Under the pieces are notes generated by a model. It was not told the origin of the DNA. It worked only from the letters and a program-made list of their open reading frames with translations, and did not search any database. A DNA stretch of 64,000 bases. Source: Hetaerina americana. Lineage: Eukaryota > Arthropoda > Insecta > Odonata > Calopterygidae. Of this stretch, positions 41,446 to 51,989 are shown piece by piece. The DNA is taken from assembly GCA_022747635.1 (NCBI GenBank), contig JAKTNV010000023.1, forward strand, positions 1,110,001-1,174,000, in the 5' to 3' direction. The position numbers and the translations under genes were made by a program. Every line of letters starts with the position of its first letter. Position 1 is the first letter of the stretch.

Positions 41446-44131
41446 ACATAAAGATAAACAAAAATTGGTCATTTGCCTGTGGAATGTTAACGGAGGGCTA
41501 GAGCATAAAACGCCCGAGCTTCTTCATTTCCTCAGAAGGAATAAGGTGGACATATGCCTTCTATCAGAGACGCATCTAAAAACTGACGTTAGCTGGGAAC
41601 TCCCCGGTTATAAAATAAGACGGAATGACCGAGCCCTTACACAGAGACAAAAAGCTGCAGGAGGCGTAGCAATCACAGTACGAGAAGAGCTGACTACCAC
41701 AGATTTGCCGATTTTAACCTCTAACAATTTAGAAAGCATAGGGCTGGAAATTTTAATAGACAAAGGGAAGATAAAAATATACTCCTGCTACCTCCCACCA
41801 AGGAAAAGTATGGTAAAACCAGAATTTGACGCCCTCTTAGACTCTGACGAACCAACAATTATTGGTGGCGATTTTAACGCTAAACATTATGACTGGGACT
41901 GCCCGACAAAGAACGAAAACGGGAAACTTATCAGAAAATGGACAAATGATCTCAAAGCAAAAATAATTGCCCCAAACGAACCGACGAGGGTACATGGCCA
42001 AAATGTCATCGATTTCGCAATATTAAAAAATGTAAGGAGCCCAGCGAAAGCCATTACCTATAAAAACCTAACAAGCGACCACTACCCGGTATTGTTAAGC
42101 ATTGGGACTAAACCGATAATAAACCTGGAAAGGACTAAACGACCCTCTCTCGGGTTAGCAAACTGGCCACTCTTCAGGGAATATGTCGTAGACGGCTTAG
42201 AAAAGAGCCGCAGCCCAGACACGACTGAGACGATAGATGAGATGGTAGCAGAAATAACAAATGCCATTGTGGAAGGCATGAAAAAAGGGATACCGATGGC
42301 AAAGAAACGACCGTATGATTACCTCAAGCTAAGCGATGAGGTAAAAACCCTAATTAAAGAAAGAAATGCTCTTAGAAGATCATACTATCGCCTAGGCACC
42401 CGAGAACTTAAAAATAGGGTTAAAGATCTTAACAAAAAAATAAGGACTTCAATTGAGGAAGCTAGGACTGCTAAATTCAATCAGCAACTAGCAGAACTAA
42501 ATAAAAACAATCACTCCGTATGGAAGTTAGCAAAGAAACTACGGAAATCCCCTACCAGTGACCCTAGTATAAAAACAAAAACAGAGACCCTGACGACGTC
42601 CCTAGAAAAGGCCAAACATATGGCAAAATTTTATGAAAACATTTTTACGACCAACGACACGGGGGCCGAAAAAGCCGAAATAAAACCATTGAACAAAAAC
42701 GACGCCGGGTCACCGGAGGGGCAACTAATTATCACACTGGATGATGTTGTTGAAGAAATAGCCAAGCTCCCAAACGGGAAATCCCCGGGTGAGGACAACA
42801 TCTCTAACGAAATAATAAAAAGACTTCCGGAAGCGGCCGGTCAGTATCTGGTAAGGATCTTTAACGCGTCAATCGCACTCGGATACTACCCGAAAGATTG
42901 GAAGAAGGCCTTGATCAAATGTATCCCTAAAAAGGGGGGGAAAACGCTAAAAGAGGAAAACTTGAGACCAATATCCCTCCTCTCGAGCCTGGGTAAGCTC
43001 CTTGAAAGGGTTGTAGCACCGCACATCAAGAGATACGCGGAGCTAAAGGAAGTCATACCACAGGAACAGTTCGGATTCCGCCAGGGATATTCAACCGAAC
43101 AACAGATTCACAGAGTCACAGACTTCATAAGTGACGCTTACAACAAAAAAGAAAAAGCCATCGGTATTTTCCTTGACCTATCTAAGGCCTTCGACAAGGT
43201 CTGGCATGGGGGCCTAATTCAAAAGATGGAGTTTTGGAAATTCCCCAAATGGATGATAAATTGGACAAAGTCTTACCTAGACGGAAGAACTTTTAAAGTC
43301 AAATGGGGCGAAGAAAAAAGCGACAACAAAACTGCCAAAGCTGGAGTCCCACAAGGATCCATACTAGGCCCTCTGCTATTCAACATTTATACAGCCGACT
43401 TCCCAAAGCACAAAAATGACTGGCGAAGTATAACTGCCCTCTACGCTGACGATGCCGCAATCCTGGTAAAAGGGAAAAACATGACCTCAATAAAAGAAAG
43501 AGCACAAGATGCATTGGACGAGATAACATCGTGGTATAAAAAATGGAAATTGCAGATAAATACCCAAAAAACCAAAGCAATACTTTTCGTCCATCCAGGA
43601 TCACGTGAAGCATCTTGTGAATGTATCAGGATTGGACAACAACCGATTGAATGGAGTCAAAGCATCAAATATTTAGGAGTGGACTTAGATGACAGACTGA
43701 CCTTTAAAATACATATCAAACAGATACGAGATAAAGCGGCCGCAATAAGGTCGCAATTGGCACCGATTATCCGACAAAACGCCACCCCTAAGGAAATAAA
43801 AATTCTAATATACTCGGCAATAATAAGACCAATATTGACCTACGCAGCCCCTGCGTGGATGGGACTACTCAGTAGATCCATAATGGACAAATTATATAGC
43901 ACAGAACGGAAGACCCTGAGGCTGGCTTTTGGGCTCCCCCCCTGGGAGGAAAATGAGAATGTATACCGAAAAACAGGCATAGAAAAACTCTCAGATCTCC
44001 TACTAACAAGGTGTAAAACATACTATGATAAGTTAAAAGAAAACCCAAATAGGGCCATGACATACACAAAAATAAATAAAATAGGCCCCTATGATAAACA
44101 TAAGAGACCTAATAATGTCACACTCCAATAA
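41435..44131 (+). CDS. Jockey-clade LINE ORF2 (endonuclease and reverse transcriptase)
   Basis: 898 codons, intact. Residues 1-225 form an apurinic-type endonuclease that nicks target DNA: LWNVNG (N17), LLSETH (E45), GGDFNAK (D146, N148), VIDFA (D193) and SDHYPV (D215, H216) are all present. The RT follows (about 420-720): LPNGKSPGEDNI, LRPISLLSSLGK, PQEQFGFRQGYST, LDLSKAFDKVWH, AGVPQGSILGPLLFNIY and the catalytic YADD at residues 670-673 (43442-43453), then SIKYLGVDLD. The C-terminus (RPILTYAAPAW and a TERKTLRLAFGLPPW stretch) lacks RNase H, as in the Jockey clade. ATG at 41435 lies inside the ORF1 end, so translation probably depends on reinitiation. Confidence 0.95.
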   Translation: MENRHKDKQKLVICLWNVNGGLEHKTPELLHFLRRNKVDICLLSETHLKTDVSWELPGYKIRRNDRALTQRQKAAGGVAITVREELTTTDLPILTSNNLESIGLEILIDKGKIKIYSCYLPPRKSMVKPEFDALLDSDEPTIIGGDFNAKHYDWDCPTKNENGKLIRKWTNDLKAKIIAPNEPTRVHGQNVIDFAILKNVRSPAKAITYKNLTSDHYPVLLSIGTKPIINLERTKRPSLGLANWPLFREYVVDGLEKSRSPDTTETIDEMVAEITNAIVEGMKKGIPMAKKRPYDYLKLSDEVKTLIKERNALRRSYYRLGTRELKNRVKDLNKKIRTSIEEARTAKFNQQLAELNKNNHSVWKLAKKLRKSPTSDPSIKTKTETLTTSLEKAKHMAKFYENIFTTNDTGAEKAEIKPLNKNDAGSPEGQLIITLDDVVEEIAKLPNGKSPGEDNISNEIIKRLPEAAGQYLVRIFNASIALGYYPKDWKKALIKCIPKKGGKTLKEENLRPISLLSSLGKLLERVVAPHIKRYAELKEVIPQEQFGFRQGYSTEQQIHRVTDFISDAYNKKEKAIGIFLDLSKAFDKVWHGGLIQKMEFWKFPKWMINWTKSYLDGRTFKVKWGEEKSDNKTAKAGVPQGSILGPLLFNIYTADFPKHKNDWRSITALYADDAAILVKGKNMTSIKERAQDALDEITSWYKKWKLQINTQKTKAILFVHPGSREASCECIRIGQQPIEWSQSIKYLGVDLDDRLTFKIHIKQIRDKAAAIRSQLAPIIRQNATPKEIKILIYSAIIRPILTYAAPAWMGLLSRSIMDKLYSTERKTLRLAFGLPPWEENENVYRKTGIEKLSDLLLTRCKTYYDKLKENPNRAMTYTKINKIGPYDKHKRPNNVTLQ

Positions 44132-44300
44132 TAATACGGAAAATAATTAAAAAAATATAAAAAAGGTCAAAAACAACGATGCTGGTGGTGCTCCAGAAAG
44201 AAAAAGGAATTATATACTGAGACACAGAGCATAAGCCCAACTAGGCGACCTCTGATAAACAAAGCCGCCTAAAAACGGCAAGGCAATTCGTCGTCGTCGT
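44132..44300 (+). other. 3' untranslated region and tail of the Jockey LINE
   Basis: Short AT-rich 3' region, then AACAAAGCCGCC and a small GTC-repeat tail at about 44287-44300 instead of poly(A). Confidence 0.7.
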
Positions 44301-44309
44301 AGGTGGGGT
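44301..44309. repeat. Target-site duplication of the Jockey LINE (right)
   Basis: AGGTGGGGT, matching 39587-39595. Confidence 0.75.
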
Positions 44310-44465
44310 CGGATTTGGACTTGGTAGTAAGGGAGGTCGAGGGTCTTTGAAGATGGCAACATCTGCAGCGTGGGCGATTGCATGGTGCAGATCGGGGCGG
44401 GGAAGAGACGTGGGTGCTCGGAAGTGTTTTTTTTTACTTGAGGATGTTTCGCAAGTTTTTATTCT
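44310..44465 (-). mobile_element. Penelope-like element, continuation upstream of the LINE
   Basis: The minus-strand frame reads DPRPPLLPSPNPTPP and joins, through the duplicated target bases, to the GIY-YIG frame at 39391-39590. It would be the linker before the endonuclease domain. Poly(T) runs near 44427 and 44467 mark decay or another junction. Confidence 0.5.
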
Positions 44466-44469
44466 CTTT

Positions 44470-44585
44470 TTTTTTGAGGTCGAAGGGCGTCCCGGACGTT
44501 CGGCGTCTGTAACATCTTCTCTACCGTTCCGAAACAACTCGTGCCACTCAAAAACACTTAATCTACCCATGATATTTATCTCCAT
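44470..44585 (-). pseudogene. Mariner transposase N-terminal fragment
   Basis: Minus-strand frame reads VFEWHELFRNGREDVTDAER followed by PGRPSTS, the HTH end and hinge of a mariner transposase. Only about 115 bp remain. It is fused in one open frame (44241-44585) with PLE sequence by chance. Confidence 0.75.
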
Positions 44586-44701
44586 AAGCTGCCTTGAGCT
44601 TGAGATGTCCTTCCCGGTTTTTTCCCAGTTTCACGGAAAAGTGGTGGTGTAACGGTGTTTCAATAACGGTTCATGACGGAGCTTAACGAGGCTACGCTAT
44701 A

Positions 44702-46031
44702 CAAGGAGTGATCAAAAAAAGAGTGCACTGACTTTTTGTAACCTGTTTATTCCGACCGATACAGCTTAATTGAACTTATCGCCCTCAAAGGTGTGCTGAC
44801 AGCCCTTGGCTGACAGCACACCTTTGACAACGTTTCTTTCAGCTCTCGAATCCTGCCTGGTAAGCCGCCTTAGGGACTGTCTTCAAGTCCGCCGTACAAT
44901 TAGTTATAATGTCCGCAATAGAGTCGAATTGGCGCCCTTTCAAGGTTGATTTTAACTTTGGAAACAAAGAAAGCCTGATGGAGTCCTGTCCGGAGAGTAG
45001 GATGGCACGGGATCACGGAAGTTCCGGTTCTGGCGAAAAATCTGTCACGATCAGCGCCGTGTGAGCCGGCGCGTTATCGTGCTGTAAACGCCATGTATTG
45101 TTTCCCCACTTTTCCGGCCTCTTTCGGCTCACTCTGACCCTCAGCCTCTTCATGACCTTTAAGTGGAAATCTTTGTTGACGGTTTGACCTTGAGGGACGT
45201 GTTCGTAATGAATCAGCCCTTGCCAATAGAAGAAACATACCAGCATGTCCTTCAAATTGGGCCGGGACGTGCGATCTTTGTTTGGCCACGGAGAATGCGA
45301 CCTTTCAACTGAGAAGAATGGGCCTTTGTCTCAATATCATAGACACAAACCCAGGTGTCGTCGCTGATAACGATGGTTTAAAGAAACTCTGGGTCGACAT
45401 TGGCTAGATCCAGGAATTCCTGACATATGTCCACACGTTTTTGTCTCTGTTCATCAGTCAGCACCCGCGGGACGAATTTTGATGCGAAGCGCGTCATACC
45501 CAAAATATCTGTCAAAATTGTCTGACAGGAACCAAAACTAAAGTTTACTTCCTTGGTTATCTCCCTAACAGTTAAACAGCGATTTTCCCGCACCAAATCG
45601 TCCACCAAATTGATATGATTGGAGCCTGTCGGAGTGGAAGGTCGCCCCGTTCGCGAATCTTCGTCTGTCGAGGTTCTGCCCGATTTACAACGACTGTACC
45701 ACTCAGAACACTGGCTTCGACTCATAGCTTCATGAACAAAGGGTTGCTGAATCATTCCAAATGTCTCCGTAGCACTTTTGCCAAGTTTGAAACAAAATAT
45801 CACGCACACACGCTGTTCCTCTAGCTCCTTCATTGCTGTCGTTGCACGCGGCGACGAATTGGTTAAGACTCATGATCGCTGCTGCTACGTAACGACCCGA
45901 CGTAAGCAAACGCAACATCTCTTATTTTAGTCGTCAGATGTTTCGCTAGATGGCGCACTGTGTCTCGTTTCGACCCGTTGAACGGTTTGCGCAGAACAAA
46001 ATCAGTCCGGTGTCTTTTTGATCACAACTTA
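44702..46031 (-). mobile_element. Mariner transposon, full length
   Basis: 1330-bp element with terminal repeats CAAGGAGTGATCAAAAAAAG (left) and complement of TTTTTGATCACAACTTA (right), flanked by TA at 44700-44701 and 46032-46033. It is the same family as 2117-4829 and the fragment at 14628-14776. A near-palindrome (GGTGTGCTGACAGCC / GGCTGACAGCACACC, about 44790-44823) near its left end is absent from the 2-kb copy. Confidence 0.93.
44790..45860 (-). pseudogene. Mariner transposase, frameshifted
   Basis: The N-terminal half is open at 45378-45833: HTH (FCFKLGKSATETFGMIQ), hinge GRPSTPTGSNHINLVDDLVR, linker LTDEQRQKRVDICQEFL. After a frame break the catalytic part follows, with DDTW near 45365, QGQTVNKDFHLKVMKRLR (45013-45255) and the second catalytic block QHDNAPAHTALIV. 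The third catalytic block (normally LAPxD) is not recoverable in frame. The C-terminal YFEG signature is disrupted by the inverted insertion near 44800. Non-functional. Confidence 0.88.
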
Positions 46032-46033
46032 TA

Positions 46034-47325
46034 GAGGTTTTGAAAACGATCGATACTAGCTCCGTAAAGGCTGAAAGCCAACTACCATCGGCCTCAAGCC
46101 TTCCCTGAGAAACCCAACCCAGCCAGAGAAACCGTCACCCGTCCGTCTACCCGGGGTAAAATAAGTCATACTACTGTTGGGACAGACCTAGCATGAAAAG
46201 AATAGTTCAAATAGAGAATTTACTGGAGTAACACTCAGGCAATATCGAGCCTTCTCTGTGGTTAATCATGAATAACGACGCATGAGAAACATAATGTGCC
46301 GTCGGTATGCGGCTTAAATGCCTCCTGACTTTCGAATCATGGTCACTTGCCAAAACCACCTTTTACAGAAAACCTGTTACATGTATGTGACTGCGATTCA
46401 TTTTCTTTTGACAAAAATGTAATAACATTTAAAACATAAAATACATGCATTAAGTATCTTGGACAATTAAACGTCCGTAAGTGAAAATACTTCGTCTTGG
46501 TGAAAGTATTGCGTTTTGTGAAGGGGTTCCTTTTAATGTATTTTGCCGTCAAGTCCGTCACTGACTCATGTCGTCAACGCATTTTTGAAAGCCATCCATT
46601 CTTTTCGCGCCAAGGAACAAGCGCAGTGACGTAAAAATCATTATTCGCAACCTATAAACTTTATGTCTAGCCATTAAAACAAACATTAGCCTCTCATTAC
46701 TTTTTCTGAAGGCCAAATTTCGTCAGGAAAGACCCCCAGGAGGCTATAAAATAAAGGAAATGATGAATTCAGTCTCTGATTATAAAACATACAGGGTTCG
46801 ATTCCCATACGAGGGAGAAGCATTCTGCTGATTTATAATTCGTTATTTGAAAAATTTACGAAATTGTTAAAATTTGTGCGCATGTCTCATTGGATCAGCA
46901 AGTAGCAAGAGGTGCAATCGATTCACATTTCCACCACGGAGCTGAAATGACTTCATGTATGAAATGTTGTTCAAGCTATCTTTACACAAATGAAATTGCT
47001 CGCTCGCACTTGTGAGGATAATTTGAAGAAGCAATGTAGCTTGTATGCTCAAGAAGTTTTAAAAATGCTCGCACTATTCTTTCTTAATTCATTCCTTGAA
47101 TTTTTCCCCAGTTTGTGCTTCCCCAGTTATTGGGATCCTACGTAATGCCATTTTCAGGGTATATGATGTATAGATTGAGGAGAGTGATGAAATCATTAAA
47201 AATATAGCATTATGGTATTCTCAGAACGCAGAATGAGTCACTTTAAGAAATTACCACCGGACTTGGGTAGCCTTTTCCTAGAGTATATTCCTAGTCCCCG
47301 CTAACTATATCCCTGACGTGGTGGA
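46034..47325. other. No recognisable gene; possible SINE body
   Basis: 46095-46150 (CCCAGCCAGAGAAACCGTCA) faintly resembles the SINE body at 373-629, and GGGTTCGATTCCCA at 46796-46809 is a B-box-like sequence. Neither is enough to delimit an element. The rest is AT-rich and featureless. Confidence 0.4.
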
Positions 47326-47329
47326 ATGG

Positions 47330-47480
47330 TTTGTGAACTCTGACCCAAACGGCTTTGCCAACGGGAGCAATAAATATTGCTGCTAGCATTTCTTACTATA
47401 AAGCTTAAAGATCAGTACCTAGACTAAAGGTAGTCCGTGCAGCGCCAGTTTCTCATTGAGGCGACTTAAAAAGGCTTTCA
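47330..47480 (-). repeat. Diverged copy of the 13.7-kb dispersed repeat
   Basis: The complement aligns along its length with 13733-13885, including GCGCTGCACGGACTACCTTTAG. Older than the other two copies. Confidence 0.6.
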
Positions 47481-49556
47481 TTTTGGTCGCCAAGTCAGTG
47501 ATGGTGACCCATTTAAAACGCTATTAATGAAGGAAATGGGAAACTACATAGAAAATATGACGGACAAAATTATTAGATGAGTCCTGGCAGCTACGGGATT
47601 TCGCTCTACAGAAGAAATGGAGAAGTATAGTGAGATGGATATGGAGAGAGGAAACATAGATAGTAAAGTGTTGTGGGAGGCTAAATGGAAGGATAGCGGG
47701 GATTTTAGCGATCGTTATAGACAAATATACAGTGCAGGGGTAGAGGGGCAGTGAGGGGTGGCAATAGTGTTTCGCAAAGAGTTAGGGAGGAGCGTGGCAA
47801 ATCAGCTGCAGTTGGGCGAACGAATATAATTAGTAGAGCCAAAAGATGAACTAACGAATTTGGTCATCTTTAGGCGTTTAGGTCACCAACAATCATAGGG
47901 TGGAGATATATACTAGCTATACAATTAATTAGAGGAAATAATTGCTGAAATTCCTAGAAGGATATATTCGATTAATAGGGGGAGGAAGATAAATTGGAGC
48001 GTAAGAGTCGGTGAAGGGAGAGACGGACGTTAGGTAGGGGCAACGGTTTTAGAACCATGATTGGACGCTGGGGAAAGAAATGAGAGATTTCGGAAGGTAA
48101 CGTCGTTAGGTCATAACGAGCACTTTGTGTAATCACCAAAATAAGCGGAGACATACGTGGAAAATACCCAGGGACCCGGAAAGATATTAGTTAGACTATC
48201 CTATGGTTTCGAACAAATAAGGAACATCGTGATTAACTCGCACATTTTTCCGGGAAGAAATGAACCTGAACATAATTAGTACTTACGAGTCAGTAAGAAA
48301 CGTCACAGCAGGATTTAACAGGACAAAACAAAGGAGGTGGCTGAGTAAATAAAAATTAGAAGTATTAAACGTGACTGCAAGAAAGAAGAATGAGTCGGTT
48401 GTGGAGAAAAGTAGGCGTGAGGACGAGAAGACGAGTGCAACTACACAAAACTGGAAATACTAAAAGCTGCCAAAAAAACCACATGGACGGTGATTGGGAG
48501 AAAAATTAGGAAATTATTGATCACATACAAGATGTCTAGGAAAATAGACAAGGGATAGAAATTAAAGAATATAGACACAAAATTTGACAGTAAAAAGGAC
48601 AGAGAGATACTGGGGAAGTCAAATGAAAACCGAACACCCTCCACAACACACAGTTCGCGCGAAATATGGCAAGACTGTTGAACGTATCGATACTCCTATC
48701 ACTGCGGTAGGAGAGCTGAATAGGGACAGCTCACAGGCACACGCAGTATTCGGGTTATATCCATGTTGGTGCGCGGACTGTTCTATTGTGTTCGTCCGTT
48801 AGCTTTTCATTCGACTGACTCTCAGAAATAATAAACTAAGGCGGGGAACTAACAGGGAAAAAGGGCGTAATGGAAGAAACTCTTTAAGGATACGGAAAGA
48901 TTAAGAAGAAAGGGTGACAATGGGGAATTGTACAGATAGGTGAAAGCATGATCAGAAAACAAGATGGGAAAATGGGCTCGATGTTAGACATATGCCAGGA
49001 AATGCATTAATTAAATCAAAAAATCAAGGGAAATGGAATGAATACACAAAAAACCTATATGGTAAATAAATTAGGCCATATTGATTAGATACAGAAAGTT
49101 AAAATTACGTAGAGGGGGAGAATTTAGGTGCTGGACTACTTGATTTCGGGATAAAAAGGGCTTCCAAGAAAATTAAATCAAAAAAGGCCGTGTGGATAGG
49201 TAAAATTTCACCTGAACTACTTGACGGTTCAGGAAATGGTGGGATGAAGAGTTTTATGGTCTCATTCCTAGCACTTATCGAGAAGGAATTTGACCGGAAA
49301 ATTCTGAGATCAGTTTTGGTTTCCATCCCAAAAAAGAGAAAGGAAGCCATATTCAAAGACTAAAGATATATAGGCATTTATTTCGCGCGAAGTGTTCCGC
49401 AGGATCATCAATAAGAAGATGGAGAGGTGGGTAAATGATTTTACTCAGGGGATAATCAGTTTGGATTCAGAAAGGGAAGAGGTACGCGTGATGCCATTGT
49501 AGTACGTAATGAGGTCAACAAAACAGAGGAGCATTGAGTACAACAAGAATATCTTT

Positions 49557-49830
49557 GAAAACGAGATAGCCGAGACCGTAGGCTTGATAGGCACTAGGTT
49601 GTAAAGGGAGGGGGGCTTTTTGGTGTGTGATTGAGGAATACGTGGGTCACTGTTTCTTAAACACACCCAAGTGACCTAGTGTGTGTTCCCTATCCTTCTC
49701 CCTACTTGTAACTTTGTTTTACTTCCCCCACCCCCTTTACTGCCTAGTGCCAATCAAGTTTACGGCCTCGGCTATCTCGTTTTCATTGCTTCACGACCGA
49801 AGGTATGTTTATTTTATATTTATACGGATA
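49557..49830. mobile_element. MITE with long terminal inverted repeats
   Basis: Arms of about 50 bp, GAAAACGAGATAGCCGAGAC at the left and its imperfect complement ending at 49784, enclose a short centre. The element sits inside the old RTE copy, with ATATCTTTG / ATATTTTTTG as a possible target duplication. The sequence after 49784 (TTCACGACCGAAGGTATGTT) also matches the flank of the palindromes at 9.2 and 30.7 kb, so the unit extends beyond the right arm. Confidence 0.75.
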
Positions 49831-50278
49831 TTTTTTGTTCATAGATATCGAGGAAGTGCTCGACGGAGTAAATTGGGCAGAATTAATGAATGTATGCCAG
49901 AATACAGGAGTAGATTGGAGGGATAGGTGACTGATCTGCCAGGTGTACGTGCCTTAGAGTTCTCGGGTGGGTGTGGGCATGAAGGGGCTGTATCAGGCAT
50001 GAGGTGAGGCTTGTGGTCCAGCCTTACCCATGCTCTTCAATGTGTGTGGAGTAAACGGGAGATGGGTGCATGGATAGAACTGAAATGAAAGTCGGCAGGG
50101 GTATTAATGAAATCAGTTTTATTTCCGGATGATCCGACGATAGTTAGCCAGTTTACCACAAGGTTATAATCATCGAAAATATGATGAGAAAATCTGCATC
50201 ATATGTACGTGATGAGAATTGAGGCAAACAAAAAATAATCGAAGTAGTTTTCGAGAAAGATGAACGCTATATTAAACG

Positions 50279-50471
50279 CCTCGATAGCTCGAGGACACCT
50301 CGATAGCTTAAGTGGCTAAAGCACTCGACCGGATATTGAGGGATCTGGGTTCGAATCCCAGTCAAGGCGAATGATTTTTAATCTCTGAAATTGTTGCATT
50401 GAAATGCACATTAGCGGATGACTCCGTTAAAAGTTACTGTTGCGGCATCTCCCGAAGTTTCTTTGTAATTT
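50279..50471 (+). mobile_element. tRNA-derived SINE with target-site duplication
   Basis: 193-bp insertion in the old RTE copy, flanked by GCTATATTAAACG (50266-50278) and GCTATTTTAAACG (50472-50484). The head has an A box (TAGCTTAAGTGGC, about 50304-50316) and a perfect B box GGTTCGAATCC (50349-50359). The first 15 bp of the head are partly duplicated (CCTCGATAGCTCGAGGACA then CCTCGATAGCTTA). It is an element and not a tRNA gene, given the duplication and the body that follows. Confidence 0.88.
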
Positions 50472-50989
50472 GCTATTTTAAACGTTAATACGAGGTCATA
50501 GACTACGGCAGCTAGAATGGCAATTATTTTGGAATATTTTGCGGAAAGTTGGTGAAAGTATTAGGGGAAACAAGAAAAAAAATGTCTTAGGGAAATACGC
50601 TTTGGCAAGGGAGGCGTTTGAAATGTGCGTGTGGAGTTAGATGAAGAAGTTAGAATGGACGGATTGACGACCACACGAAGTACTAAGAAATGTGTGGGAG
50701 GGGAGAGAGATTTTGCTAGTGAGACAAAGAGACAGGAATGATGGGTGCAAAGCATTTTAGTTGTCCATAGGATGTTAATGTCTGTCATATATGGGAGAAA
50801 TCTTGGCAAAAGAGAAAGGGGTAGAGGAATGAAAAAAATTTTACACGGAATATGGGCTAGGTTAAAGAAGAATGATAGCGTCGGATGTTGGTTGGAGTCT
50901 ATGTATTTCGTGAGGAATAGAAATGGGCTGTGGATCATTTTGTATCCTTCGAAAACCTACTAATAACGGTCGAGTACTTAGAAATAATA

Positions 50990-51825
50990 AAAATATTCAC
51001 ACTGTCGATAAATTTTGTGACTTAAAATGAAGAAACAAATACAGTAAAGATGTTTTTGTGCAAATTTTTGTAATTATTCAACTATTTTTCTTAGAGAGTT
51101 AAACGTTAACATCAGGAATATTAATTGAAGGGTGACAATGTACTTTGGAATAACTACTCTTAACTCATTGAAACTTCACACCGGAGAAAATAACATAGTC
51201 GACAGTAAGGAGAACGCGATGCTTTTGTGCATTTGAATCAATTCCCAGTCACAGTAATCCAACGCATAGTTGACAAGGTAAAATGGCGTCGAGGACATCA
51301 ACTGGACTTTTAAAGTGTGGTTTCGTCATTAATCACTAAACCCAGTCACTAGTATCACAACTTCTGGGGTAACTTAAAGTATTCGTGAAACATAGGCAGC
51401 TGGTTTAAGAAGCCTTTTCAATAAAAATTGCTCAAGAGCTTAGCGTGTGATTGACTGTCATCGCGATTGCATAAAATGTTGAAAGAATATTATGACCTAC
51501 TTCAGCGGGGGATCCATTCCCCTTATTCTTCCGGCGGTGGTCGCTAAACAAAAATTAGTGAAAGGTTCAACATAGTTCTACTTAAATATTTCCCTCCAAG
51601 AGCTTACTATTCTCTATGGATCGGAACACTCGAGTGCCTGCAATAACCCCACAATATGGAACACGATAACTATGGCAAAAATTATTCATTAAAAAATCGG
51701 AATTGTGTGGGGTAAATACGGAATGATATTTTATGGATTTGGATGGTAAGGATTCCCTGGAGTTCTGGTGTTTTTAATAGAATATTTTGTAATAGTCACG
51801 GAGTTCAAGGCCAAATATAGTTGGA
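50990..51825. other. No recognisable feature
   Basis: AT-rich. No gene or repeat that I can support. Confidence 0.5.
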
Positions 51826-51844
51826 TATTTAATATATAAATATA

Positions 51845-51886
<42 letters not shown>

Positions 51887-51898
51887 TATATATACATT
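51826..51898. repeat. (AT)n microsatellite with CA interruption
   Basis: AT/TA array with a short CACACA part, lying directly beyond the 3' end of a minus-strand RTE copy. Confidence 0.93.
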
Positions 51899-51989
51899 CA
51901 TATTTATTATTCTTAGGTAATCTACCGGTTAAGGTAGGTTTTTGGATTCACATAATTAATAATCAAATAATTTGTGACCCCTAACAAAA

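Larger units (their letters stand above)
39596..44300 (+). mobile_element. Full-length Jockey-clade LINE
   Basis: 4.7-kb non-LTR retrotransposon with a 5' untranslated region, two intact overlapping reading frames and a 3' tail of GTC repeats (TCGTCGTCGTCGT up to 44300). It is flanked by AGGTGGGGT duplications. It has no internal stops, unlike every other coding element here, so it is the youngest insertion and possibly still mobile. Jockey clade is inferred from the CCHC ORF1, the apurinic-type endonuclease, the RT order and the absence of an RNase H domain. Confidence 0.88.
47930..50985 (+). mobile_element. Old RTE-type LINE copy, with nested MITE and SINE
   Basis: Traces of the endonuclease end (INSHIFPGRNEPEHN, about 48235-48280, against INSHSFPGADADSHTDDHN in the 53.7-kb copy) are followed by RT blocks (about 49150-49530, with GFRKGRGTRDAI near 49452-49500) and the C-terminal part (50580-50760). 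Heavily decayed. A 190-bp stretch at 48640-48835 does not match the family and may be another insertion. The left limit is uncertain. Confidence 0.7.

Noticed and set aside
44241..44585. 114-codon frame with a mariner hinge and a proline-rich end
   Set aside because: It joins a mariner fragment, PLE linker sequence and the tail of the Jockey LINE. It is a composite of neighbours and not a gene.
50279..50360. Possible tRNA gene with good A and B boxes
   Set aside because: The head lies inside a 193-bp unit with 13-bp target duplications in a LINE, and the acceptor end is duplicated and mismatched. It is a SINE.
51240..51560. Faint resemblance to a Tc1-type transposase N-terminus
   Set aside because: Only scattered residues fit, there are several stops, and no terminal repeats were found.
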